A stretch of DNA of 64,000 nt from Trichodelitschia bisporula (Eukaryota; Ascomycota; Dothideomycetes; Phaeotrichales; Phaeotrichaceae), in NCBI GenBank assembly GCA_010356995.1, contig ML996689.1, forward strand, positions 1,391,228 through 1,455,227, in the 5' to 3' direction. Each line of letters begins with the position of its first letter. Position 1 is the first letter of the stretch. Shown here piece by piece: positions 10,048 to 21,467 of the stretch. The notes below the pieces were generated by a model, which saw only the letters and a list, made by a program, of their open reading frames with translations, had not been told where the DNA came from and searched no databases. The position numbers and the translations under genes were made by a program.

Positions 10048-11202
10048 AATCTCGTCTTTAAGATATCGGCAGCAGTCAGGGTACGAGAGATGTATCTTCG
10101 ATGGGCATTCTATGGTTGGTCACTTTCAGCTCAACTTCAATTCCATCCAAGTCGCTAACCTGTAGTGCCGGTAGTTATCATACGGAACACCAGCAACGTG
10201 TGAAGGAAGAGGAACTAGCAGCCGTCTTGAATTCCCCTTAGGAGATGAATACCTCAGACCAACGAATTGCTTCGGTCAGGGCATATCTCCACTGCCCTGC
10301 CACCACTTGTCACAGAGAACTCTTGGCCACGTCCACTTAATCCATTTCTTTTTTTTCATGCCTTTGGATGTGTTCCATCAGGACCAGCAGCCGTTCATTG
10401 AACGTCAGCCTTTCTTATATCACGTGAACGAGTGTATTCCCACGTGCTGTTATGCAGCCGCCACGCCGCCAAGGCTGATGAGCCCGAGAACGGCACACCA
10501 CACACCACGCGCGGCACTCCCCGCAAGCTATGCCGGTTACCCGCACGTTCGACATTCCCATCAACCTGACCTTCAGGCTCGTCGCGACGGACAACACCAG
10601 GCGCTTTTTCAATTGGACAAGACCTATCTCTTCCCGCGTCCTGCATGCGGGGTGATTCCAGGAGATTATCGCGCAATACAATGAGTAGCAGACGCGAGCT
10701 TAACGCGACTTAGTTCTGAGTTTTCGGCTTCTGCGTGTACGAACTTGCTAAAAACAGTAGGCCTTTTGTAGGGTGTAGTGAACAGTAAAACTAGCTACGA
10801 CATCCCGTACGGCTATCTTGCTTTCCACCGAATGGTGCCGCCTTCGGATTCCTGTTTGCCGCTGTTGTCGCCATCGTTGCGCGTAATCATATGATTGGCC
10901 CGAGAAGGAGCGTCATATTACTTCTATGCTTGCTGCTTAACCTCGTGTTCCTGCTGCGTCGAGACGTTCTATCCGATCTTCCGGACATGTAATGTATGTC
11001 CATCACGGAAAAGCCATTTGACCTGACGCCATACGCTGTTTGAATGTCGTTATGCTGTCCACCTTGATGTGCATTTCAAATCCGCTGTGCGGAACGCAGA
11101 GGATGGTCACATAAATAAAGAAAGCTGGGCTGCTCTAAGCTTCTTTCATCTCATCAATCACCCACCACTCCTCCCATCGGTAAGCCTAACAGAGTTTGGA
11201 AC
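10048..11202. other. Intergenic, one 41-codon frame
   Basis: Two CACGTG motifs lie at about 10421 and 10441. A short frame at 10530-10655 encodes 41 aa beginning MPVTRTFDIPINLTFRLV. It matches nothing I know and has no spliced continuation that I can support. Otherwise nothing was seen; the right end is the promoter of the dioxygenase gene. Confidence 0.4.
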
Positions 11203-12497
11203 ATGTCGACCACAAGAACAGAGACTCAGGCAGAGGCCAATCCCAGGCTAACATTGGCGTTCAATGACGAGGTCCACCAAGGCGTAGGTCCTCCTTTGAT
11301 CATGCGGCCTCTTGCTAAAGGAACCAGTACAAATATGCGGATTATCTTCCCGTCTATGACAATGAGACAAAGTTTCCCCCGCTCAAGCCATTCGAATTCG
11401 CCGATCGGGGCCTCGCCGCGGACAAATCAAAGCCCAACCTTCTCCCGAAGGATAGCGATTCCATAAGGGTCACCCGACTAACCCCGTCCATTGGCACTGA
11501 GATTCGTGGCCTCCAGTTGTCGGAGCTTGATGACACACAAAAGAATGAGCTCGCGCTCCTGATTGCTGAGCGTGGCGTTGTCGTCTTCCGGGATCAAGAC
11601 TTCAAGGACGTCGGGCCCCAGAAACAGAAGGCCTTTGGATCGTACTTTGGGCCGCTGCACATTCATGTATGGTCTCACCGTCTCCTCTATTTGATCTTTT
11701 TTTCTAACGTGCAAAAGCCAGTAGGTGCTCACGTGAAGGACAACATCGAGTTTCACAACATTTATCTCGGCCCGGATAATGAGTATCGGCTGAGGTCGGC
11801 ATCCACAAGGCTCAGCACTATCGGATATCACTCCGACGTCTCGTACGAGCATCAGCCACCTGGCATTACGATCTTGACCTTGCTCTCCGTGCCGGCTACT
11901 GGCGGTGACACCGGTTGGGTCTCGCAGGTTTCTGCGTACGAGCGGCTCTCCGATCCGATCAAGAAGCTGCTTGAGGGGCTCCGCGCTGAGCACAGTGGCC
12001 ATCCCCAGGCCCAAGGTGCCGAGAGGGATGGGAAGTTCGTTCGCCGCGCTCCAGTCTATTCCGAGCACCCCATAGTGCGCATCCATCCGGTAAGGGTTGA
12101 TTCTTGTCATCTCGCTCTGCTCTGGCTGATATATGTCAAAGGCTACGGGCAAGAAGGCGCTTTTCGTGAACAGGGGTTTCACTAAGCGAATCATCGGACT
12201 AAAGACTGAAGAATCCGACGCTCTGCTCCAACTGCTATTCAACGTCAGTCCATTCCTTTCTTTCATTTCCATTGTATCACTGACCCCCTGTAGCACATTG
12301 CACAAGGCCAGGACTTCCAGGTCCGCGTCAAGTGGGAGGAAGGCACGGTTGCGTTGTGGGATAACCGCGTTACAGCGCACACGGCGATCTCGGACTATGA
12401 CGTGCACAATCCTCAGGAAGGGCTTAGGCACGGCTTCAGGATCACAACACTGGCAGATAAACCCACAGGTGTAGAGGGCCTCCAGTCCGTGTGGTGA
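11203..12497 (+). CDS. TauD/TfdA-family Fe(II)/2-oxoglutarate dioxygenase
   Basis: It resembles fungal alpha-ketoglutarate-dependent sulfonate/taurine dioxygenases (JLP1-like), which release sulfite from organosulfonates, but the substrate cannot be read from sequence. Five exons (11203-11283, 11328-11666, 11718-12089, 12142-12243, 12294-12497) give 365 aa, normal for the family. All introns are GT-AG, 44-52 nt. The iron ligands are visible: H178 and D180 in GYHSDVSYE and the distal H327 in RVTAHTA, followed by the 2-oxoglutarate-binding Arg region HGFRITTL. Other family blocks are VTRLTPSIGTEIRGLQL, GVVVFRDQ, FGPLHIH and ATGGDTGWVS. It has no signal peptide, so it is probably cytosolic. Confidence 0.93.
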
Positions 12498-13446
12498 GGG
12501 ATGAAATATAAGCTTGTGGGGTTCAGTAATCTTTCTGAGTCCAAATGGGACGATCTCAGCCTCGTACACGCAGCCTGATACAAGTTTTAGGAAACCATGA
12601 AATCATTACGCACATTTTGTCATTGAACCTTGGATGTGGATCACAAGCACAGGGTGTTGACACTCAACAACACCGAGCCCACAGGGGCTGGGAGCTGACA
12701 CCCAAACCCATCCCTTGCTGCGGGGGTCTGCCAGCGAGCACGAAGGGAATAAACAGGCCGGCCAGGCTGAAAGGGGCCGATAAAGATCCCAAATGCTCCT
12801 GTACCCAGTATCAAGGATTTATCAAGACTACTCTCGTTATATGCGTCCGTCGAATGACATCGAGGCAAAGAGCGCGGAAATAGTGGAACTATGATGCCCA
12901 AACGAGGAAGGGGTAGGGGTCCCAAGAGTTTGATATGTGAACTGCACTTTCGCTATACATTCCTGAGATTCAAATCAATAGATTCACGTAAAAGAGCCTC
13001 AAATTCGCAGTCGAATGACCCCAAATACGTATATCTTCTGAAGATGGTGGAGCGGCAGACAGCTGTTGGCAACTCTCCCAGCACGGAGAGGCTTTAGCTG
13101 CGGAAGGCTAGCGGTGATTGGCTCTGTGGGAATGCACAGGGAGGCGTGGGCGAAAAGGCCAAGAGCCAAGACGGCTAAACGAGGGAGGCCAGGCTACAGG
13201 GGTCACAGTCGCGCGTCGACATACCTCCAACCCAACACCCCGAACTCTCGCAATCATCTTTCCTTCCTTTCACACTGCCCTGACCCCGCGAAACTTCCTC
13301 TCGCTCTTCTCACCACCACACAACGCGTTGTCGCACATCGCGTTTTTGTTCTTCTCCAGCCCCTTTCCATTGAAGACTGCCTTCTTTCAGCCTTATATCA
13401 ACCATTTATCTCTTGGCCAGCATCCGCCGCAAGGCTCGGAGGAAGC
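12498..13446. other. Intergenic, upstream region of the ISWI gene
   Basis: I see no coding region. The last 200 nt are rich in C and T and probably form the promoter and transcript leader of the ISWI gene. Confidence 0.5.
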
Positions 13447-16400
13447 ATGGCTCCCTCGCGCGTTTCCAAACGCCCATCTGATGCCACCCGCTCCTCGGAA
13501 GATACAGTCATGACAAACGCTCCAGCTGTCGCTGAAGGCCCTTCTACTGTTTTACGCGTAAGTCCCTGGCTCCCCGCAAGGCGTGCGCGGCTGGTGGGGA
13601 GGAAGCGTTACGCGCCGCGACTCCACGCCCACCCCCCCGCGGCCTTTCGTATTCAAATCTAACTCGCTTTCCAGCCGGATGTGCTTGACACGCCGGATTA
13701 TACGGTATTTTCTGGCCTTTTGGTCCCACTCTCCCATATATCCCTAACCGTCCTTAGGACTCCGACACGAACCCCAATACTACTGCTAGCAGTGTTAATG
13801 GAGAGATCGCTGCTGACGGTCGTACGCGGCGTGCGCAGGAGACTCAGCTGCGCAAAACCGTACTTGGCCGGAAGCACAGCCGCTTGAACGAGTCAAAGGT
13901 ACGTGGCCGTCGCGTCTTTACGTTGCTCGAATGCATTTTTTTCGCGCGCTAACTGCTTCCTCCCACCACAGGAGGATGATACCATTCGTCGCTTCCGCTA
14001 TCTTCTCGGTCTTACCGATCTCTTCCGCCATTTCATCAAGTCGAACCCCGCGACGCGCGAAATCCTTGCCGAAATTGATCGCCAGGACCAGGAAGAAGAG
14101 GCCAAGCGCAAGAAGGGCCATGCCCGCAAGGGTGGAGCCGAAAATGAGCGCCGTCGTCGTACTGAACAAGAGGAGGATGCTGAACTGATTCGGGACGAGA
14201 AGCACGGCCCCAGGAATGAGACAATCTTCCGGGAATCTCCTGGCTTCATCCAGGGTGGGACGATGCGCGACTACCAAGTGGCTGGCTTGAATTGGCTTAT
14301 CTCTCTGCACGAGAACGGTATCTCTGGTATTCTGGCGGATGAGATGGGTCTTGGAAAGACTCTGCAGACGATATCCTTCATCGGCTATCTCCGCTTCATT
14401 TGCGACACCAACGGTCCCCACTTGGTCGTTGTTCCGAAATCGACACTTGACAACTGGTTCAGAGAGTTTTCGCGCTGGATTCCGGAGATCAACATTCTGG
14501 TTCTCCAAGGCGCTAAGGATGAGCGCGCTGCTCTCATAAATGATCGTCTCATCGACCAAAAGTTCGACGTCTGCATCACAAGCTACGAAATGATCCTGCG
14601 CGAGAAGTCGCATCTCAAGAAATTCGCTTGGGAATACATCATTATCGACGAAGCTCATCGCATCAAGAACGAAGAGTCCTCACTGGCCCAGATTGTACGC
14701 ACTTTCAACTCGCGGAACCGGCTCCTCATCACCGGAACGCCTCTCCAGAACAATCTCCATGAGCTTTGGGCTCTGCTCAACTTCCTGCTCCCCGACGTCT
14801 TCGGCGACTCAGAAGCCTTTGACCGCTGGTTTGAAGAGCGTGAGGACTCGGAAGAAGTAGTTGTACAGCAACTTCACCGCGTTCTGCGTCCCTTCTTGCT
14901 GCGTCGCGTCAAGAGCGATGTCGAGAAGAGCCTTCTACCGAAGAAGGAGGTTAACCTGTTCGTTGGCATGTCAGACATGCAAGTCAAGTGGTATCGCAAG
15001 ATTCTTGAGAAGGATATCGACGCCGTCAACGGAGCTGGTGGCAAGAAAGAGTCCAAGACGCGTTTGCTCAACATTGTGATGCAGCTGCGCAAATGTTGCA
15101 ATCATCCTTACCTGTTCGAGGGTGCTGAACCCGGTCCTCCATTCACTACGGATGAGCATCTGGTGGACAATTCCGCAAAGATGGTCGTACTGGACAAGCT
15201 TCTGAAGCGCATGAAGGCGGCCGGCAGCCGTGTTCTCATTTTCTCTCAGATGAGCAGAGTTCTGGATATCCTCGAGGACTACTCTGTCTTTCGTAACTAC
15301 CAGTACTGCCGTATCGATGGATCGACTGCTCACGAGGATCGCATTGCCGCTATCGACGAATACAACAAGGAGGGGTCTGAGAAGTTCCTCTTTCTGCTCA
15401 CCACTCGCGCCGGCGGGCTCGGTATCAACCTGACCAGCGCAGACATAGTCGTTCTCTTTGACTCCGACTGGAACCCTCAGGCAGATCTTCAGGCCATGGA
15501 CCGCGCTCATCGCATTGGCCAGACGAAGCAAGTTCATGTCTACCGGTTCATCACCGAAAATGCGATTGAAGAAAAAGTTCTGGAGCGCGCAGCTCAAAAG
15601 CTTCGTCTTGATCAGTTAATCATTCAGCAAGGACGCGCACAGCAAGCTCAGGGCAAGGCCACGTCCAAGGATGAGCTCCTGACGATGATTCAGCATGGCG
15701 CTGAGAAGGTTTTCCAGGAGAGCGCTGCTGCTCCCTCTGCATTGTCCGACGACGACATCGATGCTATCCTTCGACGTGGCGAGGAGCGTACGCTGGAACT
15801 TAACTCCAAGTACGAAAAGCTAGGCATCGACGAGCTTCAGACGTTTAAGTCGGACTCGGCGTACGAATGGAATGGAGAGAGCTTTGTTCCCGCCAAAAAG
15901 GACAACATCGGTCTGAACTGGATCAATCCTGCGAAGCGCGAGCGCAAGGAGCAGTCCTACTCCATGGACAAATACTATCGGAACGCTCTTGCTACTGGCG
16001 GCCGGACCGCAGAAACTCGGCAGCGAATCCCGCGTGCTCCCAAGCAGGTCACCATACACGACTACCAGTTTTTTCCGGATGGTCTTCAGGAGCTCCAGGA
16101 TAAGGAGACGGCCTACTACCGCAAGGAAAACAACATCAAGGCGCCCTTACCAGATAGTCCTGAAGATGATATGGATGTCCGTGTTGCCGATCAGGAACTC
16201 GCCCAACAGGAAATCGACAATGCCGAGCCGATTACCGACGCTGAGCGCGACAAGAAGGAGCGTCTGATTAAACAGGGGTTCCCTGACTGGAATCGTCGCG
16301 ACTTTCAACAATTCATCAACGGGAGCGCGAAGTACGGTCGCCATAACTACGAAGGTATTGCCGAGGAAGTCGACGGTAAATCTGCCGATGAGATCAAGCT

Positions 16401-17124
16401 ATATGCCAAGGCGTTCTGGAAGAAGCACAAGGAGATCTCGGGCTGGGAGCGGCACATCAACGTAATCGAGGAGGGCGAAGAGCGTACCCGCAAGATCGAG
16501 CAGCAGCGCAAACTGCTCCGCAGCAAACTCCTTCAGTACCGTGTGCCCCTTCAGCAGATGAAGATCAACTACTCCGTCTCAACCACGAACAAGAAGGTAT
16601 ACACGGAGGAGGAAGACCGCTTTCTGCTTGTCATGCTTGACAAGTACGGTATTGACAGTGAAGGGATCTACGAAAAGATCCGTGAGGAGATTCGTGAATC
16701 CCCTCTCTTCCGCTTCGACTGGTTCTTCCTGAGCCGCACACCCGTCGAGATCTCCCGCCGCTGCGCAACACTGCTTACGACTGTTGTCCGTGAGTTCGAC
16801 ACTGGTGACAGCAAGATCACCAATGGCAAGCGCAAGGTTGGTGAGGAAGAAGAGGACGAAGAAGAGGAGGAGCCCGTCAAGAAGCGTGCCAAGAACGGCA
16901 TCCAGGTAAGCGCCGAAATATATTTGCAGGCAATGGACTGCGCTAACTTGGCCCCTCAGAACAAGCAACTGGCGAACCTTAAGGGCGACTCAAAGGCGGG
17001 CTCAAAGGCGAGCTCCAAGGGCGGCAGCAAGCGTACGTCGGCTGCCACTTCTAGGGCTGAGAGCGTCGCTTCCAGTGGCACCCCTGCTCCGAGCAAGTCG
17101 AAGTCTAAGAGCCGGAAGCACTGA
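13447..17124 (+). CDS. isw1: ISWI-family chromatin-remodelling ATPase
   Basis: This is an ATP-dependent nucleosome-sliding enzyme acting in the nucleus as the motor of ISWI complexes. Exons are 13447-13557, 13675-13704 (30 nt), 13758-13898, 13972-16905 and 16960-17124, giving 1126 aa. The SNF2 ATPase has Walker A in DEMGLGKT (217-224), the DEAH box at 320-323 ([14 protein letters not shown]) and GTPLQNN. The helicase C lobe has DRAHRIGQ. The C-terminal half carries the ISWI-specific HAND-SANT-SLIDE region ([42 protein letters not shown]). The tail is an acidic run, a KKRAK nuclear signal and a Ser/Lys-rich end. The last intron (16906-16959) is 54 nt with no in-frame stop, so its retention would only insert 18 residues. 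ISW1 versus ISW2 orthology is not resolved. Confidence 0.97.
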
Positions 17125-18012
17125 CTCTGACTTGCATCTTTACGGGATGGCATGGCGTATCGGGAGTTGACGGCTGGATTGGTAGGCGAAATGGGTGGCA
17201 TTTTTGCGGATTGATCGCGGCCTGGCTGCGTTATGGCGAATCATGACGGCCGGTTTTCACTTCCTCATACCTAGATAGTCGACACGCGGTATACGAAGAT
17301 GTAAACATAACCCGGTAGACAAGGCGCTGGCACGAGGGCAGACGGTATCAAACACAAGTAGTGAAATTTCGGCATCGAATGCTTCGAGTGATAGAAAGGA
17401 TGGTGTTCCAATTGTTTAGAAGCTGTCATTACGGTACTATTAGAGCACTTCGTGCTGGCCTTCGCCATACCGTTTCCTAGTCCATGCCGAAGCGAGTTCC
17501 TGTTCTTCAGTTAGCAGATGATGCAAGCTATCGCAATGGAAAGGCTTGGACATGAGCACAATCAGGTAGTAATTTTATCATTCAATGAGATCAACGTCTC
17601 TCCGTCCCGTCTTGAAACATTTTTTTTGACTGAGATTCATCATGGAAGTAGATGTGGAGTAGAAAAGAAGGCATACTCACAGGAAGCTGGCCTGCATCAA
17701 TCTGCAGTCGCTGCAGTTGAAAGCTTACGGCGATAGATTGACATATAGCTAGTAAGAGGAATGGCTTCAGATAATCAGTTTGCTTGCGCAAGCCACCAGC
17801 AATGTTTTGGCCTCAAGAATACAAAGTGCGAGGGAATGCGAGGGAGTTGAGTTTTCGCGCTCCGAATCGATGGTCATGCACTATGGTCTGTGCGCCAGCC
17901 GCTAATAATGCCAAGCCCACGGAGCAGCACAAGCGAACTTGAATCCATTTTCAACATTCTCTTCTCCACACCACAACTCAAGCCTCTTTGTCTCTCTTCG
18001 AATACCGCAAAA
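17125..18012. other. Intergenic, upstream region of the eS19 gene
   Basis: There is no coding region. The final 100 nt before the eS19 ATG are CT-rich (CTCTTCTCCACACC, CTCTTTGTCTCTCTTCG), typical of the transcript start region of fungal ribosomal protein genes. Confidence 0.5.
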
Positions 18013-18772
18013 ATGGGTGGTGTCAACGTTCGCGACGTCGATGTGAGTGATGCATTCGGGCACACATGCTTGAGTTGTTTCTAACCTTCCCGCTAGGCGG
18101 CGAAGTTCATTGAGGCTTATGGTAAATATCATCCCCGCATACAATTTTGTGTTTGAACTTCAGCTAACGCTGCGACAGCCGACTTCCTGAAGCGTCAGGG
18201 CCGTCTGCCCATCCCAGGTCCGTAGGCCCAACATCCCCTCTGTTTGAATCCCGTCGCTGGGGGATATTTGTACACCAGAGCCAGTCCCGCTGACCTTTGG
18301 TGTCTTTGTCTGCAAACAGCTTGGGTAGATACCGTCAAGACTTCGCACGCGAAGGAGCTCCCCCCCCAGAACCCGGACTGGTCAGTGGATTGTTCCCAGG
18401 ACACTTTACCAGAACCTGACAGGTGCAGGTTCTACGTCCGCGCTGCCGCAGTCGCTCGTCACGTCTACCTCCGCAAGACCGTTGGTGTTGGCCGCCTGCG
18501 CAAGGTGCACGGTGGTACCAAGAACCGCGGCTCGCGCCCCAGTCACCACGTCGATGCGTCTGGCTCTGTCGACCGCAAGGTCATGCAGTCGCTTGAGAAG
18601 ATCGGTGTGCTCGAGAAGGACGAAGAGAAGGGTGGTCGTCGCATTACTCAGAGTGGCCAGCGTGATCTGGACCGTAAGTTCTCATTGTGGCTGCTAGCTG
18701 GAGTGAGGTTAACGTGTGCTAGGGATCGCCATGGCTACGATTGCTTCCGATGAAGAGGAGGATGAGGAGTAG
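18013..18772 (+). CDS. rps19: 40S ribosomal protein eS19
   Basis: This is a structural protein of the small ribosomal subunit head, needed for 40S maturation. Six exons (18013-18042, 18097-18121, 18179-18217, 18320-18380, 18429-18673, 18723-18772) give 149 aa, normal for eS19. Family blocks are VNVRDVDAAKFIEAYADFLKR, the WVDTVKTS motif, WFYVRAAAVARHVYLR, the basic loop around GGTKNRGSRPSHH and GRRITQSGQRDLDRIA. The short acidic tail ends SDEEEDEE. Exon 2 is only 25 nt and the coding region is heavily interrupted near its 5' end, a common pattern in fungal ribosomal protein genes. Confidence 0.98.
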
Positions 18773-19402
18773 ACGGGGGTGCTCGGGATCACAAAAGGAT
18801 CTTGCATTTAAAGCGCCGTTGGCTGTGAAGTCCAGATCATGGGTGAGGTAACGGCAATCGGCGTTTGGCTTTCTCAGTAGAGCGCTACGAATGATATCTT
18901 GAGATCTGAGTTCTATTGTCCGTGCTAGTATGCCCTGTACAACAGCTTGCTTTTATGATGTAGTAGGAACCGATATGAAAAGGTTGACTTTCGGAATGGA
19001 TGGTAATGCTGCACCAAAGTGAAAGCAAGTTGCAAGTTCTTTAGTAGCCTCTCAGTTCTATGTCGGCAACAAATTCCACATGCAACTCACTGTTCACAAT
19101 AATCAAGTCATTAGAAGAGGACGTTAGACGCCTAGATATGTGGAAAGAAAGTGAAGAGTGGTTGAAATTATTCTTCGATTCAGTCAATCTTCATTGCACA
19201 GCTCTTGCCCAGCCGGCTGCGGACATGGGTATGGTATCCAGCTACAAAGCGGGATTTTAAGCTCGACCACAGCTTCCCAGCCGACAGTCGATCACGATCC
19301 AGCTAGCGAAATCACAGACCTTCCTCCCTTGAAAGAACACGCCAAAACACCCCCGACCTTGCGTCCCAGAACCCCCAGGATGCGACCGTTGCACCAGACG
19401 AC
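18773..19402. other. Intergenic between converging 3' ends
   Basis: This stretch holds the 3' flanks of eS19 (plus) and TFIIS (minus). The left half is AT-richer, fitting 3' UTR and polyadenylation sequence. No gene was seen. Confidence 0.5.
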
Positions 19403-20335
19403 CTAAGAAAACTTCCAGCGGTTGCCGCAGTTGAGACACTCGCAGAACGTCGTCATGGGTTCGTCGGCGCTACGGGTCTGGGCCTGTGAGTATGAAACCT
19501 TCTTCTGCTGGCATTTACCACAAGTAAGCTCGGCGCTGACAGACTTCTCGACCTGCGCAACCATGGCCTTGTCCATGTTCTCTTTGGAGAACTTAGCCTC
19601 CTCCGCCCGACGCTCCTCGCTCTTCAGTTCATCGTGCGTCATAACCACGAAGCGCTCGGGAGGGATGTCTCCCGTGAATACGCGGATGCGCAGCTTGTTG
19701 CTCGACTTGTTCTTGAGGTTCATATAAAGTGAGCGCATTTTGGTCTTGTATGGTTCCGAGGTCTCAGGTTGATACTTCTTGAACGCCGCGCCCTCAACCT
19801 GAATTGCGACGCGGAGGATTTCATCGGGAGCTGCACGGCGTTAGTATATATATGTATAAGAGTCCGCGAAGCGCGAAGAACACCCACCTTCTTCCGACAT
19901 GAAGGCGATTCCATCGTACATGAGCTTGACGCAACTGTCTCGAATGGCATTGCCGGTGACCTTGATATCCACATTGTCGGCCTTGGTGTTGCGCTTCTCG
20001 GGAGGGACGGACAGCTTCGTCTTCGACTTGGGAGCCGACGCCGGCTGAGCAGCCGGAGCAGCCGGAGCGGGAGAGTTGGAGGACTTCTTCCTAACCTCGC
20101 GGCGCCACTTGGACACCACTTCATCAGCCAGTTTGGCTACCGCGGGGTCCTTGTGCTGCTTGAGGCGATTGACAACCATGCCGATCTTCGTGGAGCGCAG
20201 GAGTTCCTCAGATGGCTGAACTCCAGCATGAAGCTTGTCTAGCAGCGTTGTGATCATTGGCGAGCTGTTTCCTTCAGCAACGGCCTTGCTGATGTCGCGG
20301 CCGATCCGCTCAACCTCTTTCGCTTCCATCGGCAT
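19403..20335 (-). CDS. dst1: Transcription elongation factor TFIIS
   Basis: TFIIS rescues backtracked RNA polymerase II by stimulating transcript cleavage in the nucleus. Two exons, 19888-20335 and 19403-19830, flank a 57-nt intron (19831-19887, GTGGGT donor, ACTAAC branch site) and give 291 aa. Domain order is an N-terminal TFIIS/LW domain (about residues 5-80), a Pro/Ala/Lys linker, the central domain (VKLMYDGIAFMSEEG to RIRVFTGDIPPERFV), and a C-terminal zinc ribbon with CGKC and CLNC. The invariant acidic hairpin needed for cleavage is present in TRSADEPMTTFCEC. A second in-frame ATG lies two codons downstream at 20329. The gene is divergent from EAF6, and its leader holds three copies of a 19-bp repeat. 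Confidence 0.97.
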
Positions 20336-20781
20336 TTTCGCGGTTTCCGGGGAGGAATGCGGTTTCCGGGGGGGAATGCGGTTTCCGGTGTAAGAGGTAG
20401 CTGTCACGAACAAGTTCTTCGCCCGAGGGAAATTACTCGCGTGCGAGGGGGCGGGGGAGGTGGAATGGAGAGCAGAGCCTTGTCGTGGGATTCTCGAGGG
20501 ACTGGTTGCGAAAGGCAGGAAGTCGTCTGCGCGGTTGCGGCTTTCATCTGTGGCGTCAAACTGTGGCACAAGGTGTGGCTAGTGCATGCCAATGTTCAGG
20601 GAAACAGTGCACGGGCCCTCGAAACACGTCGATCGCCCGATGAGCCGCAAATGCCCCATTACGATACGCGACTCCACGTCCACCTCCGACTACCACCCTT
20701 ACATTTTGCGCGGTTGGACCTCCGGTATCAGCATCAACCCATCACGGATCTCCAGGCACATCGTCCAACACCCGTAGGGCG
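20336..20781. promoter_or_regulatory. Shared divergent promoter of TFIIS and EAF6
   Basis: There are 446 nt between the two start codons. The TFIIS-proximal end is the repeat array described separately. A GGGGGCGGGGG run lies near 20448. No other gene fits here, so both genes must be driven from this interval. Confidence 0.6.
20340..20390. repeat. 19-bp tandem repeat, 2.7 copies
   Basis: Two full units, GCGGTTTCCGGGGAGGAAT (20340-20358) and GCGGTTTCCGGGGGGGAAT (20359-20377), differ at one base. They are followed by a partial unit, GCGGTTTCCGGTG (20378-20390). The array ends 4 nt before the TFIIS start codon, so it lies in its promoter or 5' UTR. Confidence 0.9.
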
Positions 20782-21467
20782 ATGTCTGAGAACGCCCATC
20801 CACAGCCAAATGCCGACTCCGCGCGGCCGCTCCCAAATCCTGACTCCACGCGGGGCTTCCCATACTATGAGAAGCTGCGGCGCGACTTGCGCGAGACGCT
20901 GAAAAAGAAGCGGGAACTAGACCAGCAAATTGTGAGGCCTTTCGTACATTCGTCCAGGAGCCTCTGACAAGGCTGGATATAGGCACGCCAGGACGAGAAT
21001 ATCTACAAGCTTGAGACCCAGTACCTCGAGGAGGCGACTGCCGGCAATATTGTCAAGGGATTTGAGAACTATATCAAAGGCGGGGCTGGAGGTGGTGGAG
21101 GCGGAGCTGGGGCTGGCGCTTCGGCGCGTCGTAAAGGGCAGATCAACGAAGCTGATCGGATCTTCAGTCGTACCTCTATGAAGAACCTGAGGGTAAGCTC
21201 TGCTTCAAGTGCCCTTTGGGCATATAGTTTCTTAAGGGAGTGAGCTCACACGTTTGCTTGCAGGATTCTCCAACGCCTTCCTCCGGCCCGCAATCCCATG
21301 CCGCAACCCCCGCTTCCAGCTTCCCACTCAGCGCCCGAGAGAGTAATCACCCTACACCCTCCAGCAACGGCACCAGGACGGCGCAAGGCAAGAAGAAGAA
21401 GGCCTCCGACGACGACGAGGACACCAAATCTGTGAAGCGGGGCAAAATCACTTACGGCCGCGAATAA
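20782..21467 (+). CDS. eaf6: EAF6, subunit of the NuA4 histone acetyltransferase complex
   Basis: EAF6 is a small coiled-coil subunit shared by MYST acetyltransferase complexes (NuA4 and NuA3 in yeast). Exons are 20782-20931, 20983-21192 and 21264-21467, giving 187 aa. The conserved core is YEKLRRDLRETLKKKRELDQQ with IARQDENIYKLETQYLEE, which forms the helix pair, then GNIVKGFENYIKG. A Gly/Ala-rich loop follows, then RIFSRTSMKNL, a Ser/Thr/Pro-rich segment, and a basic tail with GKKKKASDDDED and KRGKITYGRE. Both introns are GT-AG (51 and 71 nt). Confidence 0.95.

Noticed and set aside
18218-18319. Possible intronic snoRNA in the eS19 gene (102-nt intron)
   Set aside because: A CTGA D-box-like motif is present but no C box (RTGATGA) or terminal stem was found.
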